Positions 44,573-53,059 of a stretch of 64,000 bases of DNA are shown here, in pieces. Origin of the DNA: SXTU01 sp964496695 (lineage in GTDB: Bacteria > Verrucomicrobiota > Verrucomicrobiia > Limisphaerales > SXTU01); the NCBI GenBank assembly GCA_964496695.1, contig CAZCBE010000018.1:12791-76790 (forward strand), read 5' to 3'. Both the position numbers and the translations under genes were made by a program. Every line of letters starts with the position of its first letter. The first letter of the stretch is position 1. The notes below the pieces were generated by a model that did no database searches, had not been told where the DNA came from, and saw nothing but the letters and a program-made list of their open reading frames with translations.

Positions 44573-44926
44573 TCAGAGCGTGTGCCCGAGCGCGGACTGG
44601 CTGCAAGTGGGGGCCAAGGCGACCGAAGCCCCCGGCGAATAGGCACCACCGCCTGGACAGAAGGGCAGGATGGAGCCTTTGAAGTAGCCAAGCAAAGTCG
44701 TGTCCGACAGTGCGTAAGTGTCCGTGGATGCCTTCTTGTTCTCCAAGGCCCACTGCTGGACGGTGCTATCCACCATCCGCAGGTTGGCGATGCAGGAGTT
44801 CTTCTGAGCGGTGACGCGGGCCTTGAGGAAGTTCGGCACTGCCACAGCGGCCAGGAGGCCGATGATGGCGACGACGATCATGATCTCGACCAGCGTGAAC
44901 CCTCGTTGTGCTGTTCCATGGCGCAT
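44573..44926 (-). CDS. type IV/type II pseudopilin (GspG-like), copy A
   Basis: 117 aa. The prepilin peptidase site RG|FTLVEIMIVVAIIGLLAAVAVPNFL has Glu at position 5 of the mature protein. The remainder (NSCIANLRMVDSTVQQWALENKKASTDTYALSDTTLLGYFKG) is shared with the adjacent copy, with two cysteines probably forming a disulfide. About 70% identical to the upstream copy by eye. A terminator separates them, so it should have its own promoter. No secretion ATPase or secretin gene is in view. Confidence 0.88.
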   Translation of the reverse strand: MRHGTAQRGFTLVEIMIVVAIIGLLAAVAVPNFLKARVTAQKNSCIANLRMVDSTVQQWALENKKASTDTYALSDTTLLGYFKGSILPFCPGGGAYSPGASVALAPTCSQSALGHTL

Positions 44927-44961
44927 ACGTTATATGGGGAGGTAATCCCCGTTGAGGGCAA

Positions 44962-44993
44962 GAAAAAAGGCTTGGAGGAGCGCTCCAAGCCTT
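44962..44993 (-). terminator. rho-independent terminator after pseudopilin copy B
   Basis: On the minus strand, arms AGGCTTGGAG and CTCCAAGCCT with a 5-base loop are followed by TTTTTTCTT, just after the stop of the pseudopilin gene at 45012. Confidence 0.9.
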
Positions 44994-45011
44994 TCTCGAG
45001 GAAGCCTCGGA

Positions 45012-45368
45012 TTAGAGCGTATGGCCACTGCCCGACAAGCTGCAGCTTGGGGACGCGGAAACGGTGCTGCCCGCGCTGTAGCTGCCACCACCAGGGCAGG
45101 CCGGGAGGAGGGAGCCCTTCAAGTAGGCGAGCAGGGTGGTGTCGGACAGCGCGTAGGTGTCCGTCGCAGCCTTCTTGTTTTCGAGGGCCCACTGCTGGAC
45201 CGCGCCGTCAATCTGCTTGAGGTTGGCGATGCAGGAGTTTTTCTGGGCCGTGGCACGCGCCTTCACGAAGTTCGGTATGGCGATGGCGGCGAGGAGACCG
45301 ATGATGGCCACCACGATCATGATTTCCACGAGCGTGAAGCCCTTCTGGCGGGACTGTTGAACTTTCAT
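45012..45368 (-). CDS. type IV/type II pseudopilin (GspG-like), copy B
   Basis: 118 aa. KG|FTLVEIMIVVAIIGLLAAIAIPNFV is the prepilin cleavage site and hydrophobic helix. The body matches copy A (NSCIANLKQIDGAVQQWALENKKAATDTYALSDTTLLAYLKG). It has a good upstream sigma-70 promoter (45472-45499) and a terminator directly downstream, so it is a monocistronic, probably well-expressed gene. Mature pseudopilins build the periplasmic pseudopilus or pilus. Confidence 0.9.
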   Translation of the reverse strand: MKVQQSRQKGFTLVEIMIVVAIIGLLAAIAIPNFVKARATAQKNSCIANLKQIDGAVQQWALENKKAATDTYALSDTTLLAYLKGSLLPACPGGGSYSAGSTVSASPSCSLSGSGHTL

Positions 45369-45452
45369 TTGTTTGCCTTTTCTCTGCGCGCGGCGTGGAC
45401 AAACAGAAGGCGTGTTAGTTTATTATTGCTGCTGCGTCCACAGGTTGCCTTC

Positions 45453-45472
45453 TGCGACCGCACTTGGTCGCA
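45453..45472. promoter_or_regulatory. palindromic operator candidate at the pseudopilin B start site
   Basis: TGCGACC, 6-base centre, GGTCGCA: perfect 7-base arms lying directly downstream of and touching the -10 element, where transcription would begin. The position suits a repressor site; no factor is known. Confidence 0.4.
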
Positions 45473-45499
45473 CTGTAGCAATGGGGATACCATTGTCAA
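45472..45499 (-). promoter_or_regulatory. sigma-70 promoter for pseudopilin copy B
   Basis: On the minus strand: TTGACA (45494-45499), 16-base spacer, TACAGT (45472-45477), about 105 bases before the ATG at 45368. Confidence 0.6.
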
Positions 45500-45668
45500 A
45501 TCTGGGGTGAACTTTTTTGAACTCTTTTTGGCCTGGGTGGTCTGGGGTTTGGAAGGTTGTTCCAGCGTTCCCAGGCCGTGCTGCGTTATTTTGCGTGAAG
45601 CCAAACTTCCGCTTGTCTCCCCCCGCCGACAAACCTAGATTCCGCCCACGCGAGTTGTGCCCGGCCGA

Positions 45669-46337
45669 ATGATTGAGCTGATCCAGTTTCCGTGGAGCCC
45701 CTTCTGCATCGTGCAGCGGCGCATTCTGGAATTCTCGGGGGGGCGCTTCAAGACCACCAACATCCCCAGCACGGATCGTTCCCTCGTCTGGAAGCTCACC
45801 CGCCAGCGTTACTATCAGGTGCCGGTGATCCGGGATGGCCGGCAGGTGGTGTTCGAGACCGGCGAGGACTCCCAGGTGATCGCCAAGTATCTCGACAACA
45901 AGCTCGGGCTGGGGCTCTTCCCGCTGCATCTCCGGGGCCTGCAGACGATCCTCTGGCGGCATATCGAGGATGAAATCGAGGGCCTGGGGTTCAAGCTCAA
46001 CGACGTCTATCACCGCGAGTTCATCCCCGCCAAGGAGCGGCTCGCCTTCGTTCGCCACAAGGAGCGGAAGTTCGGTCGCGGCTGCCTGGAGCGGTGGCGG
46101 GAGGAGCAGCCGGCGCTGCTGCTGCAACTGGAGGCCCGCCTTGTCCCCTTCGAGCAGATGCTGCTGGGCAAGCCGTTTCTCCTCGGGGACCGCCCGCGCT
46201 TCGTGGATTTCGACCTTTACGGCGTGCTTGGCAACTTCCTCGCTTCCGGCCATTACGAGCTGCCAGCCGCGCACACGCAGATCCGCGCCTGGCATGACCG
46301 CATGGCGCAGGTGCGCACCGCTGACTTTCCCCCTTGA
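45669..46337 (+). CDS. glutathione S-transferase-fold protein
   Basis: 222 aa from the ATG at 45669 (MIELIQFPWSPFCIVQRRILEF); a GTG four codons upstream is possible. A thioredoxin-like N-terminal domain has SPFC in the active-site loop, and VPVIRDGRQVVFETGEDSQVIAKYLD is the GST glutathione-binding segment. The all-helical C-terminal domain includes FLLGDRPRFVDFDLYGVLGN. Substrate unknown. It precedes the PIN-PhoH gene by 67 bases on the same strand. Confidence 0.85.
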   Translation: MIELIQFPWSPFCIVQRRILEFSGGRFKTTNIPSTDRSLVWKLTRQRYYQVPVIRDGRQVVFETGEDSQVIAKYLDNKLGLGLFPLHLRGLQTILWRHIEDEIEGLGFKLNDVYHREFIPAKERLAFVRHKERKFGRGCLERWREEQPALLLQLEARLVPFEQMLLGKPFLLGDRPRFVDFDLYGVLGNFLASGHYELPAAHTQIRAWHDRMAQVRTADFPP

Positions 46338-46404
46338 TGGTTCATGTCTCCAGCCACCTGCTGCCCGTCCCAATCCGGTCTGCGCACCGGGGGAAGGCGC
46401 GGCG

Positions 46405-47733
46405 GTGCGACGCATTGTTTCAATTGTGAAAAACTACATCCTCGACACCAACGTCCTGCTTCACGACCCGAACTCGCTCCTCAACTTCAAGGAGAACAAC
46501 GTCCTCATCCCCATCGAGGTGGTCGAGGAGATTGACCGGTTCAAGCGCGATTCCAGCGAACTCGGGCAGAACGCCCGGAGCGTCTCGCGGCTGCTGGACA
46601 GCCTGCGCGGCACCGGCCGTCTCAGCGAAGGCGTCGCCCTCCAGAACGGCGGCCACCTGCGCATCCTCCTCGACACGAAGAACGGCGCCCCCGGGCTCTA
46701 CACGACGGTGCAGAACGTGGACAACCGCATCCTCGCCCATGCCCTGATGGTGCAGCAGGCCAAGCCCGATGTGGCCACGGTGCTCGTGAGCAAGGACATC
46801 AACCTGCGCATCAAGGCCGACGCCCACGGGCTCGCCGCCGAGGACTACGAGACGGACCGCGTGCGGCTGCAGGACTTGTATTCCGGCATGGTGGAACTCG
46901 CCGTGACGCCGGAGCAGGTCGCCAAGTTCCGCGCGGACGACGAACTGCCCGTCCCCACCAACCGTCAGTATTATCCCAACGAGTATTGCACGCTCACAGA
47001 GACCTCGAACCAGAAGCGCACCGTCCTGGCCAAGGTGGACGCCACGGGCAAGAAGCTCGTGCCCATCATTGACGTGCGCGAGGGCGTCTGGGGCATCAAG
47101 CCGCGCAACCGCGAGCAGCATTTCGCCTTCGACGCGCTGCTCGACGACCGCATCAAGCTTGTCACCCTCATGGGCAAGGCCGGCACCGGCAAGACGCTCA
47201 TGGCCATGGCCGCCGGCCTCAAACGCGCGGTGATGGACCGCGAATTCCGCCGCCTCGTCGTGGCCCGCCCGACCATCTCGATGGGCAAGGAGCTTGGTTT
47301 TCTCCCCGGTTCGCTGGAGGAGAAGCTCGGCCCGTGGATGCAGCCGATTCACGACGCGCTCGAACTGCTCAGCGATCTGAACATGGGGAACGACCACCGC
47401 CGCAGCAGCGACCTCCTGCGCAGCGGCACCATCGTCGTCGAGGCGCTCAGCTACATCCGCGGCCGCAGCATTGCGAACCAGTTTATGATCATTGACGAGG
47501 CGCAGAACCTCACGCCGCTGGAGGTGAAGACCATCGTCACCCGCGTGGGCAACGGCACCAAGATCATCTTCACGGGCGACCCCTACCAGATTGACAACCC
47601 CTACGTGGACAGCTCCTCGAACGGGTTCAACTACATCATCAGCAAGTTCCGCGGCCACGCCATCGCCGCGCATATCGAGCTGCAGCGCGGTGAGCGCTCC
47701 GATCTCGCCGAACTGGCGGCGAACGTGTTGTAG
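46405..47733 (+). CDS. PIN domain-PhoH ATPase fusion
   Basis: 442 aa from the GTG at 46405, preferred because GGAAGG lies 7 bases upstream; the GTG at 46426 (VKNYILDTN) is an alternative. The N-terminal PIN domain (YILDTNVLLHDP; VVEEIDRF; VSKDINLRIKADAHGL) carries acidic nuclease residues. The C-terminal PhoH domain shows Walker A MGKAGTGKTLMAMA, Walker B FMIIDEAQNL and TGDPYQID. This is the YlaK/PhoH2-type arrangement, linked in relatives to RNA unwinding and cleavage. The frame is open upstream to 45970, but that part overlaps the GST gene and is not real. Confidence 0.9.
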   Translation: MRRIVSIVKNYILDTNVLLHDPNSLLNFKENNVLIPIEVVEEIDRFKRDSSELGQNARSVSRLLDSLRGTGRLSEGVALQNGGHLRILLDTKNGAPGLYTTVQNVDNRILAHALMVQQAKPDVATVLVSKDINLRIKADAHGLAAEDYETDRVRLQDLYSGMVELAVTPEQVAKFRADDELPVPTNRQYYPNEYCTLTETSNQKRTVLAKVDATGKKLVPIIDVREGVWGIKPRNREQHFAFDALLDDRIKLVTLMGKAGTGKTLMAMAAGLKRAVMDREFRRLVVARPTISMGKELGFLPGSLEEKLGPWMQPIHDALELLSDLNMGNDHRRSSDLLRSGTIVVEALSYIRGRSIANQFMIIDEAQNLTPLEVKTIVTRVGNGTKIIFTGDPYQIDNPYVDSSSNGFNYIISKFRGHAIAAHIELQRGERSDLAELAANVL

Positions 47734-48002
47734 CGCAGCGGCGTGAGCCCCGGCTTCGCATGGCACCAGCGTTTCAGCGGCCTGCGTTGCATTCGTCTGC
47801 GAACTGGATGATCGTTCGTCCGGTGCGTCTCTCCCCCGCGTCTGCCCGGGCGTTTTGTCCGCCAAAGCGGGGTTCCAAGATTCCCGAAAATTTTTGTGGC
47901 GCAAAAGCTCGACCTTGATACATTCGCGCACTCTTTTGCGGGCGGTCATGCCCGGCAGCGTTAAAAACTACGGGCCGCCCTGCAGGAGAACCGACTAACG
48001 CG

Positions 48003-48620
48003 GTGACTACTAAGAAGCAAATCGTGAAAAAACCAGCGGCCCCGGCCAAGAAAGCCAAGAATGTTGGCTCGGCTACCCTCGCCGCCATTCTGGGCCAGTC
48101 CTTGCCCCGGCAGGATGCCAAGCAGTCCGTGATGTGGGCGCCCAGCGGCAAGGTCAAGATCAAGCCGGAATGGCAGGTTTACTACAGCACGTTGCTCGAC
48201 CTCCGTGAGCGGCTGCAGAGCCAGATGAGCGGCCTGGCCAAGGAGTCCGCCACCGAGATGGAGAGCTACAGCCTCCACATGGGCGACTCCGGCACCGACA
48301 ACTTTGACCGTGATTTCGCCCTCAGCCTCCTTTCCTCCGATCAGGACGCGATCTATGAGATCGAGGAGGCGCTCAAGCGCATCGAGCGCGGCACTTTCGG
48401 CGTCTGCGAACTGACGGACAAGCCCATCCCCAAGGCCCGCCTGGAGGCGATTCCCTGGACGCGCTTCACCGTCGAGGCGCAGGCCCAGCTTGAGCGCGAA
48501 GGCGCGCTCCGGCAGAAGCGCCTCGCCGCCCTTGGCTCCATGGAGAGCACCAGCGTGTCGGAGATCGAAGACGGCGACGCCGAGGAAGCCGAAGAAAAAC
48601 CCAGCAAGGACAAGGAATAA
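48003..48620 (+). CDS. DksA/TraR-like protein with degenerate zinc finger
   Basis: 205 aa from a GTG at 48003. A basic Ala/Lys-rich N-terminus is followed by the coiled coil and DksA-type core: YYSTLLDLRERLQSQM... DNFDRDFALSLLSSDQDAIYEIEEALKRIERGTFGVCELTDKPIPKARLEAIPWTRFTVEAQ. The canonical CxxC...CxxC keeps only the first Cys (GVCELT); the others are Thr, Thr and Ala or absent. DksA proteins bind RNA polymerase secondary channels. Here the gene sits 3 bases before rpmG, so it is tied to ribosomal protein expression. Confidence 0.83.
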   Translation: MTTKKQIVKKPAAPAKKAKNVGSATLAAILGQSLPRQDAKQSVMWAPSGKVKIKPEWQVYYSTLLDLRERLQSQMSGLAKESATEMESYSLHMGDSGTDNFDRDFALSLLSSDQDAIYEIEEALKRIERGTFGVCELTDKPIPKARLEAIPWTRFTVEAQAQLEREGALRQKRLAALGSMESTSVSEIEDGDAEEAEEKPSKDKE

Positions 48621-48623
48621 TTT

Positions 48624-48791
48624 ATGGCCCGTGAAATCGTAACCATCGAATGCACTGAAGCGCGCAAGCTGGGCAAGTCCCCGTCGCGCTATCAGACCAG
48701 CCGCAACAAGAAGCTCCAGCAGGAAAAGGTGGAGAAGAAGAAATACAATCCCGCGCTCCGCCGGCACACCCTGCACCGCGAAATCAAGTAA
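48624..48791 (+). CDS. rpmG: 50S ribosomal protein L33 (cysteine-free zinc site)
   Basis: 55 aa: MAREIVTIECTEARKLGKSP ... YNPALRRHTLHREIK. YNP.LRRHT.H.E.K is the L33 C-terminal signature. The single Cys shows it is the C-minus form without a zinc ribbon. It is too short to stand out by length alone. It lies between the DksA-like gene (3-base gap) and rpsR (5-base gap). Confidence 0.93.
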   Translation: MAREIVTIECTEARKLGKSPSRYQTSRNKKLQQEKVEKKKYNPALRRHTLHREIK

Positions 48792-48796
48792 TCTTT

Positions 48797-49048
48797 ATGC
48801 CCCGCAAGACCCATACCGACAAGAAAGACGCCAAGGGCCGCCCCACGGAGCGCCGCGCTCCCCGCCCCAAGCCCAAGATTGACTTCACTGTGGACGCGAT
48901 TGACTACAAGAACGTCAATCTGCTCAAGCAGTTCGTCACCGACAACGGCCGCATCCTGCCGCGCAAATACACCGGTCTCCCCGCGCAGTTCCAGCGCCGG
49001 GTGACGACCGCGATCAAGCGCGCCCGGCAGATGCTGCTGATGAAGTAG
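48797..49048 (+). CDS. rpsR: 30S ribosomal protein S18
   Basis: 83 aa. IDYKNVNLLKQFVTDNGRILPRKYTGLPAQFQRRVTTAIKRARQMLLM is the S18 core that binds 16S rRNA with S6. The N-terminal 25 residues are a basic Lys/Arg/Pro extension. It follows rpmG by 5 bases, ending the operon. Confidence 0.95.
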   Translation: MPRKTHTDKKDAKGRPTERRAPRPKPKIDFTVDAIDYKNVNLLKQFVTDNGRILPRKYTGLPAQFQRRVTTAIKRARQMLLMK

Positions 49049-49150
49049 GCTTTCACCCTCCGCCACTGGCCCTGCGCCGTGGCGGAGTTTTTGTGCCCAT
49101 GGATTGCAAATGATTTGCATGAGGCTTTTGCCTGCGGTATTGGTTTTCCC

Positions 49151-50323
49151 ATGAACCAGCTTCCGTTCACCCCGAGCGCTGTCGATGTTTTCCCCGGCGG
49201 GAAAGAGCCGGGGAGAGAACCAACGGCCCGCCAACGGCCGCGATTTCCGCCCTTGAAGTGGAGCGCGGCCCTCCGGGCCGCAGCGGCAACTTGCGAAGTG
49301 GGTCGTGCGGATGGCCGAAGCATTTCTTGGTCGGGGTGGCTGCTGCGGGCGGGACGCCCGCGCTCCGGTTCATGGGAAGGGAGACCGGCCACGTCATCGC
49401 AGCGAAGCCGCCTGCTGGCCTTGGTGCTGCTTCCGTTGCTCGCCTTCTCCGCCTGCACCCGCGCCGCTGAACCTGCCAGCAAACTCAAGGTCCTCACCAG
49501 CTTCCTCCCCGTCTATTGCTTCACCGCGAACATCGCGGGCGATCTCGCCGAGGTCGAAAACCTCCTGCCGGCGAACGTCGGCCCGCACGACTACCAGTTC
49601 GCCCCGCGCGACCTCCGCAAGCTCTCCGGCGCGCAGCTTTTCGTCATCAACGGCCACGGCATGGAGGAATGGCTCGGCAAGGCGGTGAAGGCGGCGAAAG
49701 GTTCCAAGACCGCCACCCTCGTCGAGGCCTACGCCGGTGTGCCCAAGGAGCGGCTCATCCACGAGCTGCCCCACATCCACCTCCCCGGCGAGCACGGCCA
49801 TCACCATCACGACGGCCCCAATCCCCACCTCTGGCTGGACCCCACGCTCGCCGCCCACGCCGTCACCAACATCCTCACCGCGCTGCAAAAGGCCGACCCC
49901 AGGAACGCCGCCGCCTACGCGGCCAATGCCGCCCGCTACGTCGAGCGCCTGCACGCCCTCGACCGCGAACTCGCCACCGCCCTCGCGCCCTTCAAGGCGC
50001 GCCGCATCGTCACTTACCACCACGCCTTCCCCTACTTCACGCGCCGCTATGCCCTCGACCTCATCGGCGTGATCGAGGAGGTGCCCGACGTGGAGCCGTC
50101 GCCGAAATACCTGGCCGCTCTGCTCAAGGTCATGCGCGAGAAGGACGTGAAAGTCATCTTCACCGAGCCGCAGTTCTCCCCCAAGCTCGCCGAGCGCATC
50201 TCCAAGGACACCAAGATCCCCGTCGCCGAACTCGACACGCTGGAGACCGGCCCGCTCAAGCCCACGGCGTATGAGGAGGGATTACGGCGGAATCTGAATA
50301 CGCTGCTGAAGCATTTGAAGTGA
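49151..50323 (+). CDS. znuA: zinc/manganese ABC transporter substrate-binding protein (ZnuA-like)
   Basis: The mature part starts near AEPASKLKVLTSFLPVYCFTANIAGDLAEVENLLPANVGPHDYQ, the cluster A-1 metal-binding lipoprotein family. A His-rich loop GEHGHHHHDGPNPHLWLDP binds metal; further ligands are in TYHHAFPYFTRRY. The start is uncertain. The signal-like segment LLALVLLPLLAFSAC has no ATG near it; the nearest in-frame ATGs are at 49151 (used here) and a GTG at 49079, which would add about 85 residues encoded largely by GC-rich spacer repeats. A TTG/GTG start near 49420 is also possible. It captures metal outside the membrane for ZnuC/ZnuB. Confidence 0.85.
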   Translation: MNQLPFTPSAVDVFPGGKEPGREPTARQRPRFPPLKWSAALRAAAATCEVGRADGRSISWSGWLLRAGRPRSGSWEGRPATSSQRSRLLALVLLPLLAFSACTRAAEPASKLKVLTSFLPVYCFTANIAGDLAEVENLLPANVGPHDYQFAPRDLRKLSGAQLFVINGHGMEEWLGKAVKAAKGSKTATLVEAYAGVPKERLIHELPHIHLPGEHGHHHHDGPNPHLWLDPTLAAHAVTNILTALQKADPRNAAAYAANAARYVERLHALDRELATALAPFKARRIVTYHHAFPYFTRRYALDLIGVIEEVPDVEPSPKYLAALLKVMREKDVKVIFTEPQFSPKLAERISKDTKIPVAELDTLETGPLKPTAYEEGLRRNLNTLLKHLK

Positions 50324-50390
50324 AGGTAGAGAAACCCAGGGCGAATGAACTTTTGTGCGCGAAAGAGTCGAGCGGGCCAAGTCCTTTGCC

Positions 50391-50474
50391 GAGGGCTGAA
50401 AGCCCGGCATGTGATAGCCCGGGGTGAAGCCCCGGGTCGGGGCCACGAAATTACGTTTAGCCCTGAAAGGGCGG
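50391..50474 (+). repeat. GGGCTGAAAGCCC spacer repeat, copy 1
   Basis: Contains in order GGGCTGAAAGCCCG, ATAGCCCGGGGTGAAGCCCC and TAGCCCTGAAAGGGCG. The same ordered blocks recur at 51569-51650, and the first block again inverted near 51835-51866. The copies lie only between the znu genes in this window. Confidence 0.8.
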
Positions 50475-50537
50475 AACACTCTCCCCGTCCCGCCTTCACC
50501 ATGATGGGTTGCCTTGGACCTCGACCTCTGCATTCGT

Positions 50538-50583
50538 CCCGTCTCTGCGGTGCGGCGGAATTTGCTTTCACCGCAGAGACGGG
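50538..50583. repeat. CTCTGCGG inverted repeat
   Basis: Perfect 14-base arms CCCGTCTCTGCGGT / ACCGCAGAGACGGG with an 18-base loop. Related CTCTGCG spacer sequences occur near 30534 and 62420. It lies in the znuA-znuC gap and could form an RNA hairpin in the operon transcript. Confidence 0.75.
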
Positions 50584-50664
50584 ACGACCGCAGAGAGAGC
50601 CAGAGCGCGCTTGCCCGCTCGTCGGCCCACTCCGCATTCTTCATTCCGCACTCCGCATTTCCCC

Positions 50665-51474
50665 GTGACCCCCTCCCACACCACCTGCAGCCACTCCGCC
50701 GCTGACATCGCTGTCTCCGTGCGCGACCTGCGCGTCACGCTCGGCGGGCAGGCCATCTTGCGCGGGGTGAACCTGCACCTGCATCGCGGGCAGCTTGTCG
50801 CGCTCATCGGCCCGAACGGCTCGGGCAAGACCACGCTGCTGCGTGCCATGGTCGGCCTGCAAAAGCCTGACTCCGGCGACGTCCGCCTCTTCGGCGAGAG
50901 CAATTTGAAGAAGGCCCTGCCGCGCGTGGGCTACGTCCCGCAACGCCTCTCGCTGGACCGCAGCTTCATCCTCAGCGTCCGCGAGTTCCTCGCCCTGCGC
51001 CTGCGCGAGACGCAGCACTGGTTCTGGCACCGCCACCGCGACACCGACGACCGCCTCCGCGCCGCGATGGCTGAACTGGGCGCGGAGCCGCTGCTGGACC
51101 GCCCCATCGCCGCGCTTTCCGGCGGCCAGCTTCAGCGCGTGCTCATCGTCTTCGCCCTGCTGAAACAGCCCGACCTCCTGCTCCTGGACGAACCCACCGC
51201 CGGCGTGGACTCGCCCGGTGAACAAGACTTCTACGAAACGATTGCGGAGGTGCATCGGAAACACAAACTCACCGTCGTGCTTGTGTCGCATGACCTCTCG
51301 ATGGTCTATCGCCACGCCTCGTGGGTCTATGCCCTCAACGGCGTCGTCTGCTGCGAAGGCACGCCGGAGCACGTGATGAACGCCGACTCGCTCAAGGAAG
51401 CCTACGGCCTGAACGTGACGCCGTATCACCATCACAACCATTCGCACGGGCCGGGCGGGGGAACTGCCCAATGA
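50665..51474 (+). CDS. znuC: zinc/manganese ABC transporter ATP-binding protein (ZnuC-like)
   Basis: 269 aa from a GTG at 50665; the frame is open to 50509, but that part is encoded by spacer repeats. Walker A ALIGPNGSGKTTLLRA, Q-loop VGYVPQRLSLDRSF, signature ALSGGQLQRVLIVFAL, Walker B LLLLDEPTAGVDSP and H-loop LVSHDLSMVYRHASW are all intact. The His-rich end (PYHHHNHSHGPGG) is common in metal importers. The ATPase energises uptake through ZnuB. Confidence 0.93.
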   Translation: MTPSHTTCSHSAADIAVSVRDLRVTLGGQAILRGVNLHLHRGQLVALIGPNGSGKTTLLRAMVGLQKPDSGDVRLFGESNLKKALPRVGYVPQRLSLDRSFILSVREFLALRLRETQHWFWHRHRDTDDRLRAAMAELGAEPLLDRPIAALSGGQLQRVLIVFALLKQPDLLLLDEPTAGVDSPGEQDFYETIAEVHRKHKLTVVLVSHDLSMVYRHASWVYALNGVVCCEGTPEHVMNADSLKEAYGLNVTPYHHHNHSHGPGGGTAQ

Positions 51475-51951
51475 GCAATGACGTAATGACCAATCAATGG
51501 CCAATGCACAATGCCCAAGCGGAGGTTCAGCACCAGACGCATGATTCCGCACCGCTCCGCGCAACGGCAGGGCTGAAAGCCCGTCATTCGATAGCCTGGG
51601 GTGAAGCCCCAGGTATCGTGTCCAGCAACCAACTAAGCCCTGAAAGGGCGCTACACCTGGCCGCGTTTACGCGCAAAGAACCCACACCAAGCTCCTCGAG
51701 TTCGTCACTCCTTTGGCCCGCAACGACACCCACCGACTTGAATTCCCATGAGCTATCCGCTAGTTCCGCCCCTACAGGGCGGCTATCATCTGCTACGCGC
51801 GACCTGGGCCTCCGTCTCGCATTGCTCGGCTCCAGCCCAGGCTATCGAATGACGGGCTTTCAGCCCTTTCCCGCAGCGGTCGCCCCAGCCCATTGGGCAT
51901 TTGACATTGGGCATTCATTGGGCGTTGAACATTGGCCATTGGTCATCGCAT
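51474..51951. repeat. nested inverted-repeat cassette between znuC and znuB
   Basis: Outer arms are variants of AATGACCAATCAATGGCCAATG (plus sense, about 51474-51522) and ATTGGCCATTGGTCAT (about 51930-51946). Inner arms are a near-perfect 31-base inverted match: AGGGCTGAAAGCCCGTCATT onward at 51569-51599 and its reverse complement at 51835-51866. A second full copy of the GGGCTGAAAGCCC repeat occupies 51569-51650. The cassette includes the last codon of znuC and ends at the znuB start. Confidence 0.75.
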
Positions 51952-52777
51952 GACATTCTTCTCCGACCTCGAACCCTTCATGCTCCGCGCCTTCGCGGTG
52001 GCCGTCATCATGGGGCCGCTGTGCGCGTTGCTTGGTGTATTCGTCACCGCGCGGCGCATGTCCTTCTTCAGCGACACCATAGCGCACGGTGCGCTGGCGG
52101 GCATCGGCCTGGGCTTCCTGCTCGGCTTCGAGGACCCGACGCTGCCCATGGTCCTTTTCAGCCTGCTGGTGGCCGGTGCGATCCTCTGGCTCAAGGAGCA
52201 CACCGATCTGCTCACCGACACCATCATGGCGCTGCTGCTCTCCGGCTCGGTGGCCTTTGGCATCATCGTGCTGAGCCTGCTCAAGAACCGGCGTGGCGAG
52301 CTGCACCGCTACCTCTTCGGCGACATCCTCAGCGTCGGCCCGGCCGACGTGTGGCTGGCCGCCGTGTTGTGCGCGTGCATCGGCGCCTGGCTCTTCACGA
52401 AGCTGAGCGCGCTCGCCCTCCTCACCGCCAGCGAGGACCTCGCGCATGTGTGTGGCGTGCGCACGCGCTGGCTGAACTACGTCTTCGTGCTCGTGCTCAC
52501 CGTGGTCGTGTCCCTGAGCATCCGGTTGCTGGGCATCATCCTGGTCACCTCGCTCGTCGTCATCCCGCCCGCCGCCGCGCGGAACCTCGCGCGGAACCTT
52601 CGCCAGCAGGTCATCCTGAGCCTGATCATCGGCCTCTTCGGCGGCGCGGCCGGCACGGTGGCGAGCTACCGCTGGGACATCCCCTGCGGCCCGGCCATCG
52701 TGATGGCCTGCATCGCGGTCTTCATCGCCTCGTTGCTGGCGGGCAAGCTCTGGCTGAACCAGCCGGTGAAGGGGTGA
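51950..52777 (+). CDS. znuB: zinc/manganese ABC transporter permease (ZnuB-like)
   Basis: 275 aa from the ATG at 51950 (MTFFSDLEPFMLRAFAVAVIMG). About eight hydrophobic segments carry the ABC-3 family pattern: MGPLCALLGVFVTARRMSFFSDTIAHGALAGIGLG, IMALLLSGSVAFGIIVLSLL, RLLGIILVTSLVVIPPAAARNLARN. It forms the membrane channel for ZnuA-delivered metal. The start directly follows the repeat cassette. Confidence 0.93.
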   Translation: MTFFSDLEPFMLRAFAVAVIMGPLCALLGVFVTARRMSFFSDTIAHGALAGIGLGFLLGFEDPTLPMVLFSLLVAGAILWLKEHTDLLTDTIMALLLSGSVAFGIIVLSLLKNRRGELHRYLFGDILSVGPADVWLAAVLCACIGAWLFTKLSALALLTASEDLAHVCGVRTRWLNYVFVLVLTVVVSLSIRLLGIILVTSLVVIPPAAARNLARNLRQQVILSLIIGLFGGAAGTVASYRWDIPCGPAIVMACIAVFIASLLAGKLWLNQPVKG

Positions 52778-53059
52778 TCAGGGGTATGAGGCTGGCTGGC
52801 CCCGTGGGGTCCACTGACAGCCCAGTTGCTCCGTTGGGGGCGTGGCCGGTCAGATTTCTTCCGCTGAGGGACGCCTGGCCATGGACGCGCTGGCGGCCAG
52901 TGGGTATGATATTCGCATGCACCACAATCACTTGCACCCGGTTGGGCAGCCGGATCTGATCAGCAGTGCCGACGCCGCTCTGGCCACGTCCTGTGTTGCG
53001 CCGCCATTTTCCACTTTGGCGTTCGGGCTGCCGGCCTTGGACCGCTATTTTCAGACGCA

